A stretch of DNA of 64,000 nt from Coprococcus ammoniilyticus (lineage in GTDB: Bacteria > Bacillota > Clostridia > Lachnospirales > Lachnospiraceae): the NCBI RefSeq assembly GCF_025567345.1, contig NZ_JAOQJS010000004.1, forward strand, positions 248,001-312,000. Direction: 5' to 3'. Shown in pieces: positions 8,653 to 16,544 of the stretch. The notes beneath the pieces were generated by a model, which did not search any database, was not told the origin of the DNA, and was given only the letters and a program-made list of their open reading frames with translations. How positions within the stretch are numbered: position 1 is the stretch's first letter; each line of letters starts with the position of its first letter. A program made the position numbers and the translations under genes.

Positions 8653-9493
8653 AATTGGTATGCTGTTCCAGATATTCCTCTAAACAAAGATGCTTCTGGT
8701 ACATTTCTGTAGCAGCTTCAACACCAACATAGCGGTAATGCCAGGGTTCATAAGAGATTTCTGTTATATCGGATTTATCTGCCGGATAACGGAGGATGAA
8801 GCCGTATTTATAACAGTTTGCCATCAGCCATTGCTGGGTGGCGGTATCTTCTTGGGAGGAATCCAGCTCCTGGTTGCCAATGGAACAGATATCAACGGTA
8901 AGGCCGAGCTGGTGTTCGCTGGTACCGGGATAGGCAACCCAGGTAGCAGCAAGGGCTGTAGCATCATCTTCGCTGTAACCCTGCTCCAGATAAGAATTCT
9001 TTTTATTTGTATAGAGCCGTTCCTGTGTTTCATTTGTACGGTAGGAAGAGCAGATCAGAGGGTCAAGACCTTCGGCTCTTGCATCGTCCATCATTTTTTG
9101 AAGCCCGTCATAAGCACGGCGGTCGATCGACTGATCGTTTCGCAGTTCGACTAGATCAACGGTCCAGTCGGCTGGCAGGGTATGAGACATATTGACCAGT
9201 GTCAGCAGCCCGTTGTTTTTTGCTTCTGTTGCGGAGGCAAGCGTTTGTAAAACGGATGCAGTATCAAAGGAAGAATAGCTGCCGGAGGATGCTTTGGTTT
9301 TCTCGGTGGAATCTTCGGAGACAGAAACCTGTTCTGTTGTGATGGGTCTGGAGTCTGACTGGGAGACCTGTTCCTGAAGTTTCATTTTTTTCGCCTTTCC
9401 TGCAAGGATCACAAGTATCAGTAACAGTATATAGATGATCCCCAGAATTATGACCTTCTTTTTCTTAATTACAGTTCCAAATATATGCAACAT
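8651..9493 (-). CDS. M15 family D-alanyl-D-alanine carboxypeptidase (VanY/DacB-like)
   Basis: Trims the terminal D-Ala from peptidoglycan stem peptides at the cell surface. 280 residues: a basic N-terminus and one membrane anchor (about 13-31), a Ser/Thr-rich linker, then the VanY domain. Zinc and catalytic motifs are visible: CSSYRT, GTSEHQLGLTVDI (SxHxxGxxxD) and EPWHYRYVG (ExWHxR). AAAGGAG lies eight bases before the ATG at 9493. It is transcribed towards the T/E-repeat gene. No van resistance genes accompany it, so a housekeeping wall role is more likely than glycopeptide resistance. Confidence 0.93.
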   Translation of the reverse strand: MLHIFGTVIKKKKVIILGIIYILLLILVILAGKAKKMKLQEQVSQSDSRPITTEQVSVSEDSTEKTKASSGSYSSFDTASVLQTLASATEAKNNGLLTLVNMSHTLPADWTVDLVELRNDQSIDRRAYDGLQKMMDDARAEGLDPLICSSYRTNETQERLYTNKKNSYLEQGYSEDDATALAATWVAYPGTSEHQLGLTVDICSIGNQELDSSQEDTATQQWLMANCYKYGFILRYPADKSDITEISYEPWHYRYVGVEAATEMYQKHLCLEEYLEQHTN

Positions 9494-9610
9494 GATGTTT
9501 GCTCCTTTGTCTTTTGTTTATGTACAGAAGGATACGCCACAGAAGCATACAAAAATTCTCAAAAAAGCATCGTTTTTGCATATTTATCATCTTTCTTTTT
9601 TATTTTGCAA

Positions 9611-9619
9611 TGGTATAAT
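9611..9619 (+). promoter_or_regulatory. Extended -10 promoter of the DUF512 gene
   Basis: TGG followed by a perfect TATAAT (9614-9619), with no convincing -35. It lies 36 bases before the GTG start at 9655. Confidence 0.6.
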
Positions 9620-9654
9620 GGGGAAGATACATTAGAAAATGATGAGGAATAACT

Positions 9655-11073
9655 GTGAAGAAAATAGAACATTTAATTACGGTAGTCTATTCGGGCTCCA
9701 TTGCAGAAGAGATGGAAATAGAACCGGGTGATTATCTGCTTGCAATCAACGATAAAGAAATAAAAGATGTATTTGATTATCGTTATATGATCAAAGATGA
9801 ATATATAGAGGTGTTGATCCGTAAATCATATGGAGAAGAATGGCTGCTTGAGATCGAGAAGGATTATGATGATGATCTTGGGATGGAATTTGAAAACGGT
9901 CTTATGAGCGATTATCGTTCCTGTACCAATAAATGCATGTTCTGTTTTATTGATCAGATGCCGCCGGGGATGAGAGAGACACTTTATTTTAAGGATGATG
10001 ATTCCCGGTTGTCTTTTTTGCAGGGCAATTATATCACGCTTACAAATATGACAGATGAGGATGTGGATCGTATCATCAAGATGCAGCTTGCACCGATCAA
10101 TATATCGGTTCAGACGACCAATCCGGAGCTTCGCTGCAAGATGTTGCATAATCGTTTTGCAGGTGACCGGCTGAAATATCTGGATCGTCTTTTTGAAGGG
10201 CATGTAGAGATGAATGGGCAGATCGTTCTCTGCAAGCGTGTAAATGACGGGGCAGAGTTGGAACGGAGTATCCGGGATCTTGGAAAGTATCTGCCATTTA
10301 TGCGGAGTGTATCCGTTGTTCCTGCCGGACTTACGAAATTCCGAAAAGGTTTGTACCCATTAGAATTATTTACGAAGGAAGAAGCGGGACAGGTTATCGA
10401 TCTGATCGAGAGTTATCAGAAAAAATTCTATGAAAGGTATTCGCTTCATTTTATTCATGCAAGTGATGAGTGGTATATAACGGCCGGACGGGAATTTCCG
10501 GAAGCAGAACGCTATGATGGTTATATCCAGCTTGAAAATGGCGTTGGAATGATGCGTTTGTTTTTAGAGGAATTTGATGAAGCCTATCAGGAGCTGCTGG
10601 CTTCACCGGAATATCAGGAACAGAAAGGAACATTCCGCCGTACGATCTGTATGGCAACCGGAAAACTGACATATAGTACGGTTGTAGACTTTGCAGCAAG
10701 GCTGATGCAGGCATATCCAGGACTTACGATCCGTGTATATTGCATCCGGAATGACTTTTTTGGAGAAACAATTACAGTATCCGGACTGATCACAGGCATT
10801 GATCTGACGACCCAGTTAAAAGAGCGGCAGGCAGCAGGAGATGATCTGGGAGAAGCGCTGCTCATTCCATCGAATATGCTGCGAATGGGAGAACAGGTAT
10901 TTTTAGATGATATGACAGTTGCACAGGTAGAGAAGCAGTTGGGCTTAAAGGTGGTACCGATCGAATCCGGAGGTGCAGATTTTATACAGGCAGTCATCGA
11001 TCCTTCCTATTCGATGGATCGAAACAATGAAACCGTTGGATATATTCAGGCATTTGATGATACAGAAGAGTAA
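9655..11073 (+). CDS. DUF512 / PDZ-radical SAM iron-sulfur protein
   Basis: 472 residues with three parts: an N-terminal PDZ-like segment (about 1-65, with IEPGDYLLAIND), a radical-SAM-type domain whose cluster cysteines are Cys90, Cys94 and Cys97 (CTNKCMFC), and a C-terminal DUF512 domain with the segment ATGKLTY. The family is widespread in Clostridia and cyanobacteria; its reaction is not established. Translation starts at GTG 9655, with GAGG about seven bases upstream; no ATG fits. In many clostridia the family precedes the GTPase gene der, but here an alcohol dehydrogenase follows. Confidence 0.92.
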   Translation: MKKIEHLITVVYSGSIAEEMEIEPGDYLLAINDKEIKDVFDYRYMIKDEYIEVLIRKSYGEEWLLEIEKDYDDDLGMEFENGLMSDYRSCTNKCMFCFIDQMPPGMRETLYFKDDDSRLSFLQGNYITLTNMTDEDVDRIIKMQLAPINISVQTTNPELRCKMLHNRFAGDRLKYLDRLFEGHVEMNGQIVLCKRVNDGAELERSIRDLGKYLPFMRSVSVVPAGLTKFRKGLYPLELFTKEEAGQVIDLIESYQKKFYERYSLHFIHASDEWYITAGREFPEAERYDGYIQLENGVGMMRLFLEEFDEAYQELLASPEYQEQKGTFRRTICMATGKLTYSTVVDFAARLMQAYPGLTIRVYCIRNDFFGETITVSGLITGIDLTTQLKERQAAGDDLGEALLIPSNMLRMGEQVFLDDMTVAQVEKQLGLKVVPIESGGADFIQAVIDPSYSMDRNNETVGYIQAFDDTEE

Positions 11074-11095
11074 AAAAGATGCTCTTTTTGGGTAA

Positions 11096-11123
11096 TTGTA
11101 ATTTCATTCTATAGTGGTACAAT
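11096..11123 (+). promoter_or_regulatory. Promoter of 4-hydroxybutyrate dehydrogenase
   Basis: TTGTAA (11096-11101), 16-bp spacer ending in TGG, TACAAT (11118-11123). It combines a fair -35 with an extended -10, about 54 bases before the ATG. Confidence 0.6.
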
Positions 11124-11176
11124 GTGAGCAAAAATTTTGGTACAGAAATATCAGAGAAAATGAATGGAGGATACGT

Positions 11177-12289
11177 ATGAAACAGTTAATGCTCAAACCA
11201 ACGATTTATAAGTATGACACATGTAAGGAATTTGCTGATGAATTCCATATCGAAAAAGGTGATCTGGTAATTACAAATGAATATATCTATGAACCGTTTT
11301 TTGGAAAGATGGATCTGGAATGTGATGTTATCTTTCAGGAAAAATATGGTGCAGGTGAGCCTTCAGATGATATGGCGGAGGCAATTTATAAGGATATAAA
11401 GGGTGAACATAAAAGAATTATAGCAATCGGTGGAGGAACGGTAATTGATATTTCAAAGCTGTTTGCATTAAAGTATGTATCCCCGATTCTTGATCTGTAT
11501 GATGGCAAGCTTCCGATAGAAAAAGATAAAGAACTGGTACTGGTCCCAACTACCTGTGGAACCGGTTCAGAGGTAACAAATATAGCGATTCTTGCATTAA
11601 ACAGCAGGGGAACGAAAAAGGGACTGGCAGTCGATGAGATGTATGGAGATTCTGCGGTTCTGATACCGGAGCTGTTAAAGGGCCTTCCGTTCCGCTTCTT
11701 TGCAACCAGTTCGATCGATGCACTTGTCCATGCTGTAGAGTCCAGTTTGTCTCCGAAAGGAAATGAATATACACGTATGTTTGGCTATAAGGCGATCGAT
11801 ATGATCCTTCATGGATATATGGAGATCCGTGAGAAAGGACCGGAGGCAAGAATTCCATTGTTAGACCGTTTCCTTGTAGCTTCAAACTACGCCGGAATCG
11901 CATTTGGCAATGCTGGCTGTGCGGCAGTACATGCCTTAAGCTATCCGCTTGGAGCAACCTATCATGTTGCGCATGGAGAATCGAACTATGCCATGTTTAC
12001 CGGAGTCATGAAGAATTATATGGAGATCAGACAGGATGGAGAAATTGCAAAATTAAATGCATTTATTGCAGATATCCTTGGCTGCGATGTCGAAAATGTC
12101 TATGAATCTCTGGAGGATCTTTTAAATATTCTGATTCCAAAGAAAGCATTGCATGAATATGGGGTAACGGAGCAAGATCTTGTCGAATTTACCGATTCCG
12201 TTATGACGAATCAGGGTCGTCTGATGGCGAATAACTTTGTAGAACTTGACCGGGACAGAGTTTACAAGATATATAAAGAACTCTTTTAA
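11177..12289 (+). CDS. 4hbD: 4-hydroxybutyrate dehydrogenase (iron-type alcohol dehydrogenase)
   Basis: Interconverts succinate semialdehyde and 4-hydroxybutyrate with NAD(H), a step in succinate- or GABA-to-butyrate routes. The 370 residues match the Clostridium kluyveri type of group III ADH along the whole length: GEPSD near the N-terminus, nucleotide motif AIGGGTVIDISK, PTTCGTGSEVTN, and metal ligands in DALVHAVE, VHALSYPLG and YHVAHGESN. The start at 11177 has GGAGG seven bases upstream; an earlier in-frame ATG at 11114 does not. No 4-hydroxybutyryl-CoA transferase or dehydratase is in the window. Confidence 0.9.
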   Translation: MKQLMLKPTIYKYDTCKEFADEFHIEKGDLVITNEYIYEPFFGKMDLECDVIFQEKYGAGEPSDDMAEAIYKDIKGEHKRIIAIGGGTVIDISKLFALKYVSPILDLYDGKLPIEKDKELVLVPTTCGTGSEVTNIAILALNSRGTKKGLAVDEMYGDSAVLIPELLKGLPFRFFATSSIDALVHAVESSLSPKGNEYTRMFGYKAIDMILHGYMEIREKGPEARIPLLDRFLVASNYAGIAFGNAGCAAVHALSYPLGATYHVAHGESNYAMFTGVMKNYMEIRQDGEIAKLNAFIADILGCDVENVYESLEDLLNILIPKKALHEYGVTEQDLVEFTDSVMTNQGRLMANNFVELDRDRVYKIYKELF

Positions 12290-12317
12290 TCCGGACGGAG
12301 CCTAGGCGGGCATAGAG

Positions 12318-12350
12318 AAAAAAGGAAGATGGAACATCATCTTCTTTTTT
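12318..12350 (+). terminator. Intrinsic terminator after 4hbD
   Basis: AAAAAAGGAAGATG pairs with CATCTTCTTTTTT (one bulged G), a short loop and a T-run; the A-run makes it potentially bidirectional. Confidence 0.85.
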
Positions 12351-12394
12351 ATTACACAGATCAGACATAATTCTACGGAGTTCTGCTTGGAAAA

Positions 12395-12441
12395 TGTCGA
12401 GATGGTACAAAATTGTTCCACAGAGGCGAAAAGCTGTCGCA
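12395..12441 (+). promoter_or_regulatory. Two 0A-box-like sites upstream of the first Spo0A-type gene
   Basis: TGTCGAG at 12395-12401 and TGTCGCA at 12435-12441 each match six of seven bases of the Spo0A target TGTCGAA. They lie 85-130 bases before the start codon. Confidence 0.4.
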
Positions 12442-12483
12442 ACTTGCGGAGAGAAGTATATTCCAAAGCAGGTATCATAGAGA

Positions 12484-12489
12484 TATAAT
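12484..12489 (+). promoter_or_regulatory. -10 element of the first Spo0A-type gene
   Basis: A perfect TATAAT stands 33 bases before the ATG; the hexamer 17 bp upstream is weak (TTCCAA-like), suggesting activator-dependent use. GGTATCAT also occurs just upstream. Confidence 0.45.
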
Positions 12490-12521
12490 GTTGTCCAAGG
12501 CAGAAGAGCAGGAGGGACATT

Positions 12522-13346
12522 ATGAATTATGTAAAAATAATGATAGTAAAGCGCGACAAAAGAGAAGTGGAACAGCTTGTATCTATCGTGAAGTCGATTC
12601 CGGGGTATGAAGTTTCGGGGATATGTGACAGTGGACAGGAAGCCGTGAAGAAGATTCTGGAACGGGAACCGGATGTTGTGATCATGGATGAGGTTTTGCC
12701 GGGCAAAGATATACTGGAGATAACAGAAGAAATCATGCACTATAAGAATCTGAAGAATACAAGGATTCTTCTGTGCGGATCGAAAACACATAAAGAATAT
12801 CTTGACTTCATCTACTATAAGATCGCAGACCGCCTTGTATTGCGAATTCTTGATGTGCCATATGATGAACGAAAGATCCGGGAGATTATTGAGGATGTTA
12901 TGAAGGCTAAAAGAAATGATAATTATCAGAAATTGGTGGAAACAGGTTCGGATGGAAACATGCTGGAAGCCGTAGTGACTGATATCATACATGAGATTGG
13001 CGTCCCTGCACATATAAAAGGATATCAGTATCTTCGCAGTGCGATCCTGATGGCAGTTCACGATATGGACATCCTGAATTCAATTACAAAGCAGTTGTAC
13101 CCATCGATTGCAGAGGAATATGGAACGACAGCCTCCAGAGTGGAACGTGCGATCCGTCATGCAATCGAGGTTGCCTGGGGTAGAGGCAGTATGGATACGA
13201 TCAATGAATTATTTGGATATACGATCCATGCGGGAAAGGGCAAACCGACAAATTCGGAATTTATTGCATTGATTGCAGACAAAATTCGACTGGATAATCG
13301 CAGTATGCTTCAGAAAACGGAGTATTCCCTGCAAAGTATTTCTTAG
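12522..13346 (+). CDS. Spo0A paralogue with degenerate receiver domain
   Basis: 274 residues. The C-terminal ~110 residues are a full Spo0A DNA-binding domain (DIIHEIGVPAHIKGYQY; recognition-helix region SRVERAIRHAIEVAW; GKGKPTNSEFIALIADK), about 70% identical by eye to the next gene. The N-terminal receiver is eroded: Asp56 in IMDEVLPG remains, but the metal-binding acidic pair is replaced (MIVKRDKRE) and the usual Lys-Pro of the active site is missing (RILDVPYD). It probably cannot be phosphorylated normally and may compete with or partner the intact Spo0A (inference). GGAGGG precedes the start. It sits 172 bp upstream of spo0A in the same direction. Confidence 0.88.
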   Translation: MNYVKIMIVKRDKREVEQLVSIVKSIPGYEVSGICDSGQEAVKKILEREPDVVIMDEVLPGKDILEITEEIMHYKNLKNTRILLCGSKTHKEYLDFIYYKIADRLVLRILDVPYDERKIREIIEDVMKAKRNDNYQKLVETGSDGNMLEAVVTDIIHEIGVPAHIKGYQYLRSAILMAVHDMDILNSITKQLYPSIAEEYGTTASRVERAIRHAIEVAWGRGSMDTINELFGYTIHAGKGKPTNSEFIALIADKIRLDNRSMLQKTEYSLQSIS

Positions 13347-13381
13347 AAATATGGTGCATTCCATCAGGTGACGACGAAATA

Positions 13382-13388
13382 TGTCGAA
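13382..13388 (+). promoter_or_regulatory. 0A box upstream of spo0A
   Basis: A perfect TGTCGAA lies 53 bp upstream of the -35 of the spo0A promoter, a normal distance for activation by phosphorylated Spo0A. Confidence 0.55.
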
Positions 13389-13440
13389 AAATGGATAAAA
13401 ATTCACTTATCAGAGGGGGTTCTGTGAACCTGGTAAGTTC

Positions 13441-13469
13441 TTGACATTTGTCGAAATCACAAATATACT
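13441..13469 (+). promoter_or_regulatory. spo0A promoter with a 0A box inside the spacer
   Basis: Consensus TTGACA (13441-13446), 17-bp spacer, TATACT (13464-13469). The spacer contains a perfect 0A box TGTCGAA at 13449-13455. A bound Spo0A dimer would block RNA polymerase, suggesting negative autoregulation. Confidence 0.7.
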
Positions 13470-13518
13470 TTAGAAACAGTCGATTTTTCAAACAAAAAAG
13501 ATTAAGGGGGATTGAATA

Positions 13519-14331
13519 ATGAACAATCAAGAAATCAGTATTATTATTGCTGATAGCGACTGTGAATTAATAGCACGTCAGCTTACAGCAGCGAACACAA
13601 GAACAGGGATGAGGGTTCTTGATAAGGTAAGTGATGGGGAGAGTGCGATCGAATCAATAAAAAAATATCAGCCAGATGTTGTACTTTTAGATATCTGTCT
13701 TCCGGTTCTGGATGGATTAGGGGTAATGGAACAGATCCGGGAATCAGGCGAATGCCCAGATACATTATTTGTCATTGTAACATCGGTTGGTTCGCAGAGA
13801 CTGATACGGTGCGCATTCGAACTGGGGGCATCTTTTTATGTATTGAAACCATATAATTCTGAGCAGCTCATTGCAAGAATTCATCAGATTTACAACAGAA
13901 GAAAAGAGGTTCAGACTGAGATCTCAAAAGATCTGATCTGCATCCAGAATAGAGAGGGACTGTCTGGTGCAGCGAATAATATTGAGAGTGATGTAACGGA
14001 TATTATCAGGGATATAGGGATTCCGGCTAATATAAAGGGTTATCAATATATTCGTGAAGGAATCATTATGGCAGTAAACGATGTCAATATGTTGAATTAC
14101 ATAACGAAGCTTTTATATCCGACGATTGCAAAGAAATATAAAACGACATCATCCAGCGTAGAACGTGCGATTCGTCATGCGATCGAGGTTGCATGGAGCA
14201 GAGGACAGATCGATGTGATCAATGATATTTTTGGATATACGGTGAATGCTGGTAAAGGTAAACCAACAAATTCAGAATTTATTGCACTGATCGCAGATAA
14301 GCTCCGGATCGAATATCGAAAAAGGGCATGA
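13519..14331 (+). CDS. spo0A: Sporulation master response regulator Spo0A
   Basis: 270 residues: CheY-like receiver with acidic pocket (IIIADSDCEL), phospho-acceptor Asp58 (VVLLDICLP), Thr/Ser switch (VIVTSVGS) and Lys110 (YVLKPYN), then a linker and the Spo0A C-terminal DNA-binding domain (VERAIRHAIEVAW; NAGKGKPTNSEFIALIADK). All catalytic residues are present, so this is the active copy of the tandem pair. It is normally phosphorylated by a relay or orphan kinases and then controls sporulation and stationary-phase genes. In most clostridia spoIVB lies upstream of spo0A; here the degenerate paralogue takes that place. Its promoter carries 0A boxes. Confidence 0.95.
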   Translation: MNNQEISIIIADSDCELIARQLTAANTRTGMRVLDKVSDGESAIESIKKYQPDVVLLDICLPVLDGLGVMEQIRESGECPDTLFVIVTSVGSQRLIRCAFELGASFYVLKPYNSEQLIARIHQIYNRRKEVQTEISKDLICIQNREGLSGAANNIESDVTDIIRDIGIPANIKGYQYIREGIIMAVNDVNMLNYITKLLYPTIAKKYKTTSSSVERAIRHAIEVAWSRGQIDVINDIFGYTVNAGKGKPTNSEFIALIADKLRIEYRKRA

Positions 14332-14355
14332 TGTGTATAAAAAGTTCCTTGTTTG

Positions 14356-14385
14356 TTGACGTATAACGAGAGAAACGTGTATAAT
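14356..14385 (+). promoter_or_regulatory. Promoter upstream of the AstE-like pair
   Basis: TTGACG (14356-14361), 18-bp spacer, perfect TATAAT (14380-14385). Transcription would start near 14392, followed by about 60 bases and then a terminator at 14451-14481. Confidence 0.7.
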
Positions 14386-14450
14386 AGATAAGGTGCTGAA
14401 ATAAAAGATGGAAATCCTGTATAAGACAAGGATCCTAATAAATAAAAAAC

Positions 14451-14481
14451 AAAACAGAGCGCCATGGGGGCTCTGTTTTTT
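14451..14481 (+). terminator. Terminator in the leader of the AstE-like pair
   Basis: AAAACAGAGC pairs with GCTCTGTTTTTT around GCC-ATGG-GGG; six T follow. It lies between a strong promoter and the ATG at 14500, so it could be an attenuator or the end of a ~90-nt small RNA, as well as a backstop for spo0A transcripts. Confidence 0.75.
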
Positions 14482-14499
14482 GCTGTAAAGGAAGAAGAA

Positions 14500-15444
14500 A
14501 TGATAGAAACAGTAGCGTCAGCAGATATGCTGATCGATGAGGTAATGCGGGTAAAGAAAAATCGTCTGGCTCCCGATTTTGCCACAGGAAAAGAAAAAAG
14601 ATTAAGTATTGTATCCGGTGTACATGGAGATGAAGTGGCAGGACAGTATATCTGCTATGAGGTGATCCGACGGATCAAAAAGGATTTTGATAAATTAAAA
14701 GGAATCGTGGACATATATCCGTTTATTAATCCAATGGGTTTAGAAGCACAGGTGAGAGATGTTCCGGTGTTTGATATTGATATGAACACATTGTTTCCGG
14801 GTTCTACAGAAGGAACGGTCGGGGAGTATACGGCGGCACTTGTGCTGCAGGATATTAAAGGTTCGGATATCTGCGTTGATCTGCATTCCAGCAGCGTATA
14901 TTTAAAAGAGCTGCCACAGGTACGGGTAAATTCGGACATTGCAGATGATATCCTGCCATATGCTGCAAGAATGAATACCGATGTTGTATGGGTGCATCCA
15001 TCCTCTACCGTTATGGAAGGTAGCCTTGCATATTCTTTAAATGAGATCGGAGTCAAGAGTATGGTCGTAGAATCCGGTGTCGCACTTATGATCGATTACG
15101 ACTATGCAGATCAGATTGTTGAGGGTCTATTTTCATTGATGGAATATATGGGAATCTGGGATGGCTGTGCTTATAATACACATATGCCGAAGATCGCCAG
15201 AGATACGGATGTCTCTTTTGTGAATGCGGAGAGCAGTGGAATCTTTATACCAAAGGTAAAGCACTCAGGCGTAGTTGAAAAGGGAGATGTGATCGGACAG
15301 ATCGTCAATGTACTGACCGGTTCTGTCGAAGAGACGATCCTGTCACCAAGAAGAGGCGTCGTATTCTCACTTCGTGCTTATCCGGTGATCGAGGAAGGTT
15401 CGCTGGTTGCCAGAATATTTGGAGGTGTGACAAATAATGCGTAA
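14500..15444 (+). CDS. AstE/aspartoacylase-family M14 zinc hydrolase
   Basis: 314 residues of the succinylglutamate desuccinylase/aspartoacylase branch of zinc carboxypeptidases. The zinc ligands are in place: His42 and Glu45 in GVHGDEVAG, and His129 in VDLHSS. A C-terminal beta domain (about 240-310) resembles the biotinyl/lipoyl-like cap of this family (SGVVEKGDVIGQIV). Substrate is not known; members hydrolyse N-acyl amino acids or amides. The start is set at 14500, downstream of the terminator, with a GGAAG site. It overlaps the next gene by eight bases, implying translational coupling. Confidence 0.85.
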   Translation: MIETVASADMLIDEVMRVKKNRLAPDFATGKEKRLSIVSGVHGDEVAGQYICYEVIRRIKKDFDKLKGIVDIYPFINPMGLEAQVRDVPVFDIDMNTLFPGSTEGTVGEYTAALVLQDIKGSDICVDLHSSSVYLKELPQVRVNSDIADDILPYAARMNTDVVWVHPSSTVMEGSLAYSLNEIGVKSMVVESGVALMIDYDYADQIVEGLFSLMEYMGIWDGCAYNTHMPKIARDTDVSFVNAESSGIFIPKVKHSGVVEKGDVIGQIVNVLTGSVEETILSPRRGVVFSLRAYPVIEEGSLVARIFGGVTNNA

Positions 15445-16375
15445 AGAGATCATATATACGATGAACACCGCCTATCGTGGAGAATATTCCATTAAAGGCT
15501 TCAGCTTCGGAACAGGAGAAAAGGCGGCATGTATCATGGGCGCTATGCGCGGAAATGAATTCCAGCAGTTATATATCTGCTCCCTGCTGTCGAAAAAATT
15601 AAGTGAACTTGAGACAAGAGGAGCAATCGTATCGGGAAAACAGATACTGCTGATCCCATCCTTAAATTACAGTTCCTTTAATGTCGGTAAGAAATACTGG
15701 ATCTCTGATAATTCTGATGTGAACCGTGCTTTTCCGGGAAATCCGGAGGGACAGGCGACCAGCAGGATAGCGGCAGCGGTTATGGATCATGTAAAAGATT
15801 ATGCGTATGGAATACAGTTTGCAAGCTTTTATATGGATGGAGAATTTATCCCGCATGTCAGAATGATGGAGACGGGAAAGCAGAGTACCAGTCTGGCCAA
15901 TCTGTTTGGTCTTCCTTATGTTCTGACAGCAGAACCGAGGGCATATGATAAGGCAACTTTAAATTATAACTGGCAGATCGGAGGAACAGAGGCGTTTTCT
16001 GTGTATTCCGGTGTGACGGAGAAGATTGACAGTGAGAGTGCAGCACATGCGGTTTCAGCGGTACTCCGATTCCTGACCAGAATGGGAATCATCCGGTACA
16101 ACTGTCATGCAGGTTATATATCGACTGTTCTTGATGAGGAGGAACTGCTGTCTGTAAAGTCAGATAAATCCGGTGGTTTTTTAAAGCGGTTTGTAAGTCC
16201 GGGAGATGAAGTGGTTCGGGGAAATGTTATTGCAAATGTTATAAATCCGATGACCGGAGAGATCGCAGCCGATATTTACGCACCGACAGATGGAATTATT
16301 TTCTATGCGCAGAATGCACCGATGATCTATCAGAATTCAGTGGTATTCAAGCTTATCCGCAGACTGCACAATTAA
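15437..16375 (+). CDS. AstE-like M14 paralogue lacking zinc histidines
   Basis: 312 residues, same fold and length as the upstream partner, with the same C-terminal beta cap (SPGDEVVRGNVIANVINPMTG). At the metal site the first His is Arg38 (GAMRGNEFQQ) and the later DLH is replaced by QFA, so two of three zinc ligands are gone. Glu41 is kept. It therefore looks like a non-catalytic partner, perhaps forming a hetero-oligomer with the active subunit (inference), as the 8-bp overlap suggests. An alternative is a changed metal-free activity. No clear terminator follows. Confidence 0.8.
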   Translation: MRKEIIYTMNTAYRGEYSIKGFSFGTGEKAACIMGAMRGNEFQQLYICSLLSKKLSELETRGAIVSGKQILLIPSLNYSSFNVGKKYWISDNSDVNRAFPGNPEGQATSRIAAAVMDHVKDYAYGIQFASFYMDGEFIPHVRMMETGKQSTSLANLFGLPYVLTAEPRAYDKATLNYNWQIGGTEAFSVYSGVTEKIDSESAAHAVSAVLRFLTRMGIIRYNCHAGYISTVLDEEELLSVKSDKSGGFLKRFVSPGDEVVRGNVIANVINPMTGEIAADIYAPTDGIIFYAQNAPMIYQNSVVFKLIRRLHN

Positions 16376-16459
16376 AGATGGCTGTTTTGAGGTTTATTCG
16401 GTAAACAGCAACAATTTAAAAAGAAAAGCTGAAAAAAGCTATTCAATGAATTTCAAAAG

Positions 16460-16468
16460 TGGTATCAT
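16460..16468 (+). promoter_or_regulatory. Extended -10 promoter of purL
   Basis: TGGTATCAT, identical to the nonamer before clpX and the PII gene, 76 bases before the ATG. The leader contains two small hairpins (GCGTT/AACGC and CCC/GGG) but no purine, PRPP or ppGpp riboswitch that I recognise. Confidence 0.5.
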
Positions 16469-16544
16469 AGGCGTTGTGAAACGCTTGTAATAATATGAAT
16501 TCCCGCAATATGGGAAAAAACATATGATAAAAATGGAGGTTTTT

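Noticed and set aside
8651..9493. VanY-type glycopeptide resistance gene
   Set aside because: Motifs match M15 D,D-carboxypeptidases, but vanH/A/X and a VanRS pair are absent, so resistance is not supported.
14464..14499. Upstream ATG start for the first AstE-like protein
   Set aside because: It lies inside the terminator hairpin and has no ribosome site; the ATG at 14500 is better placed.
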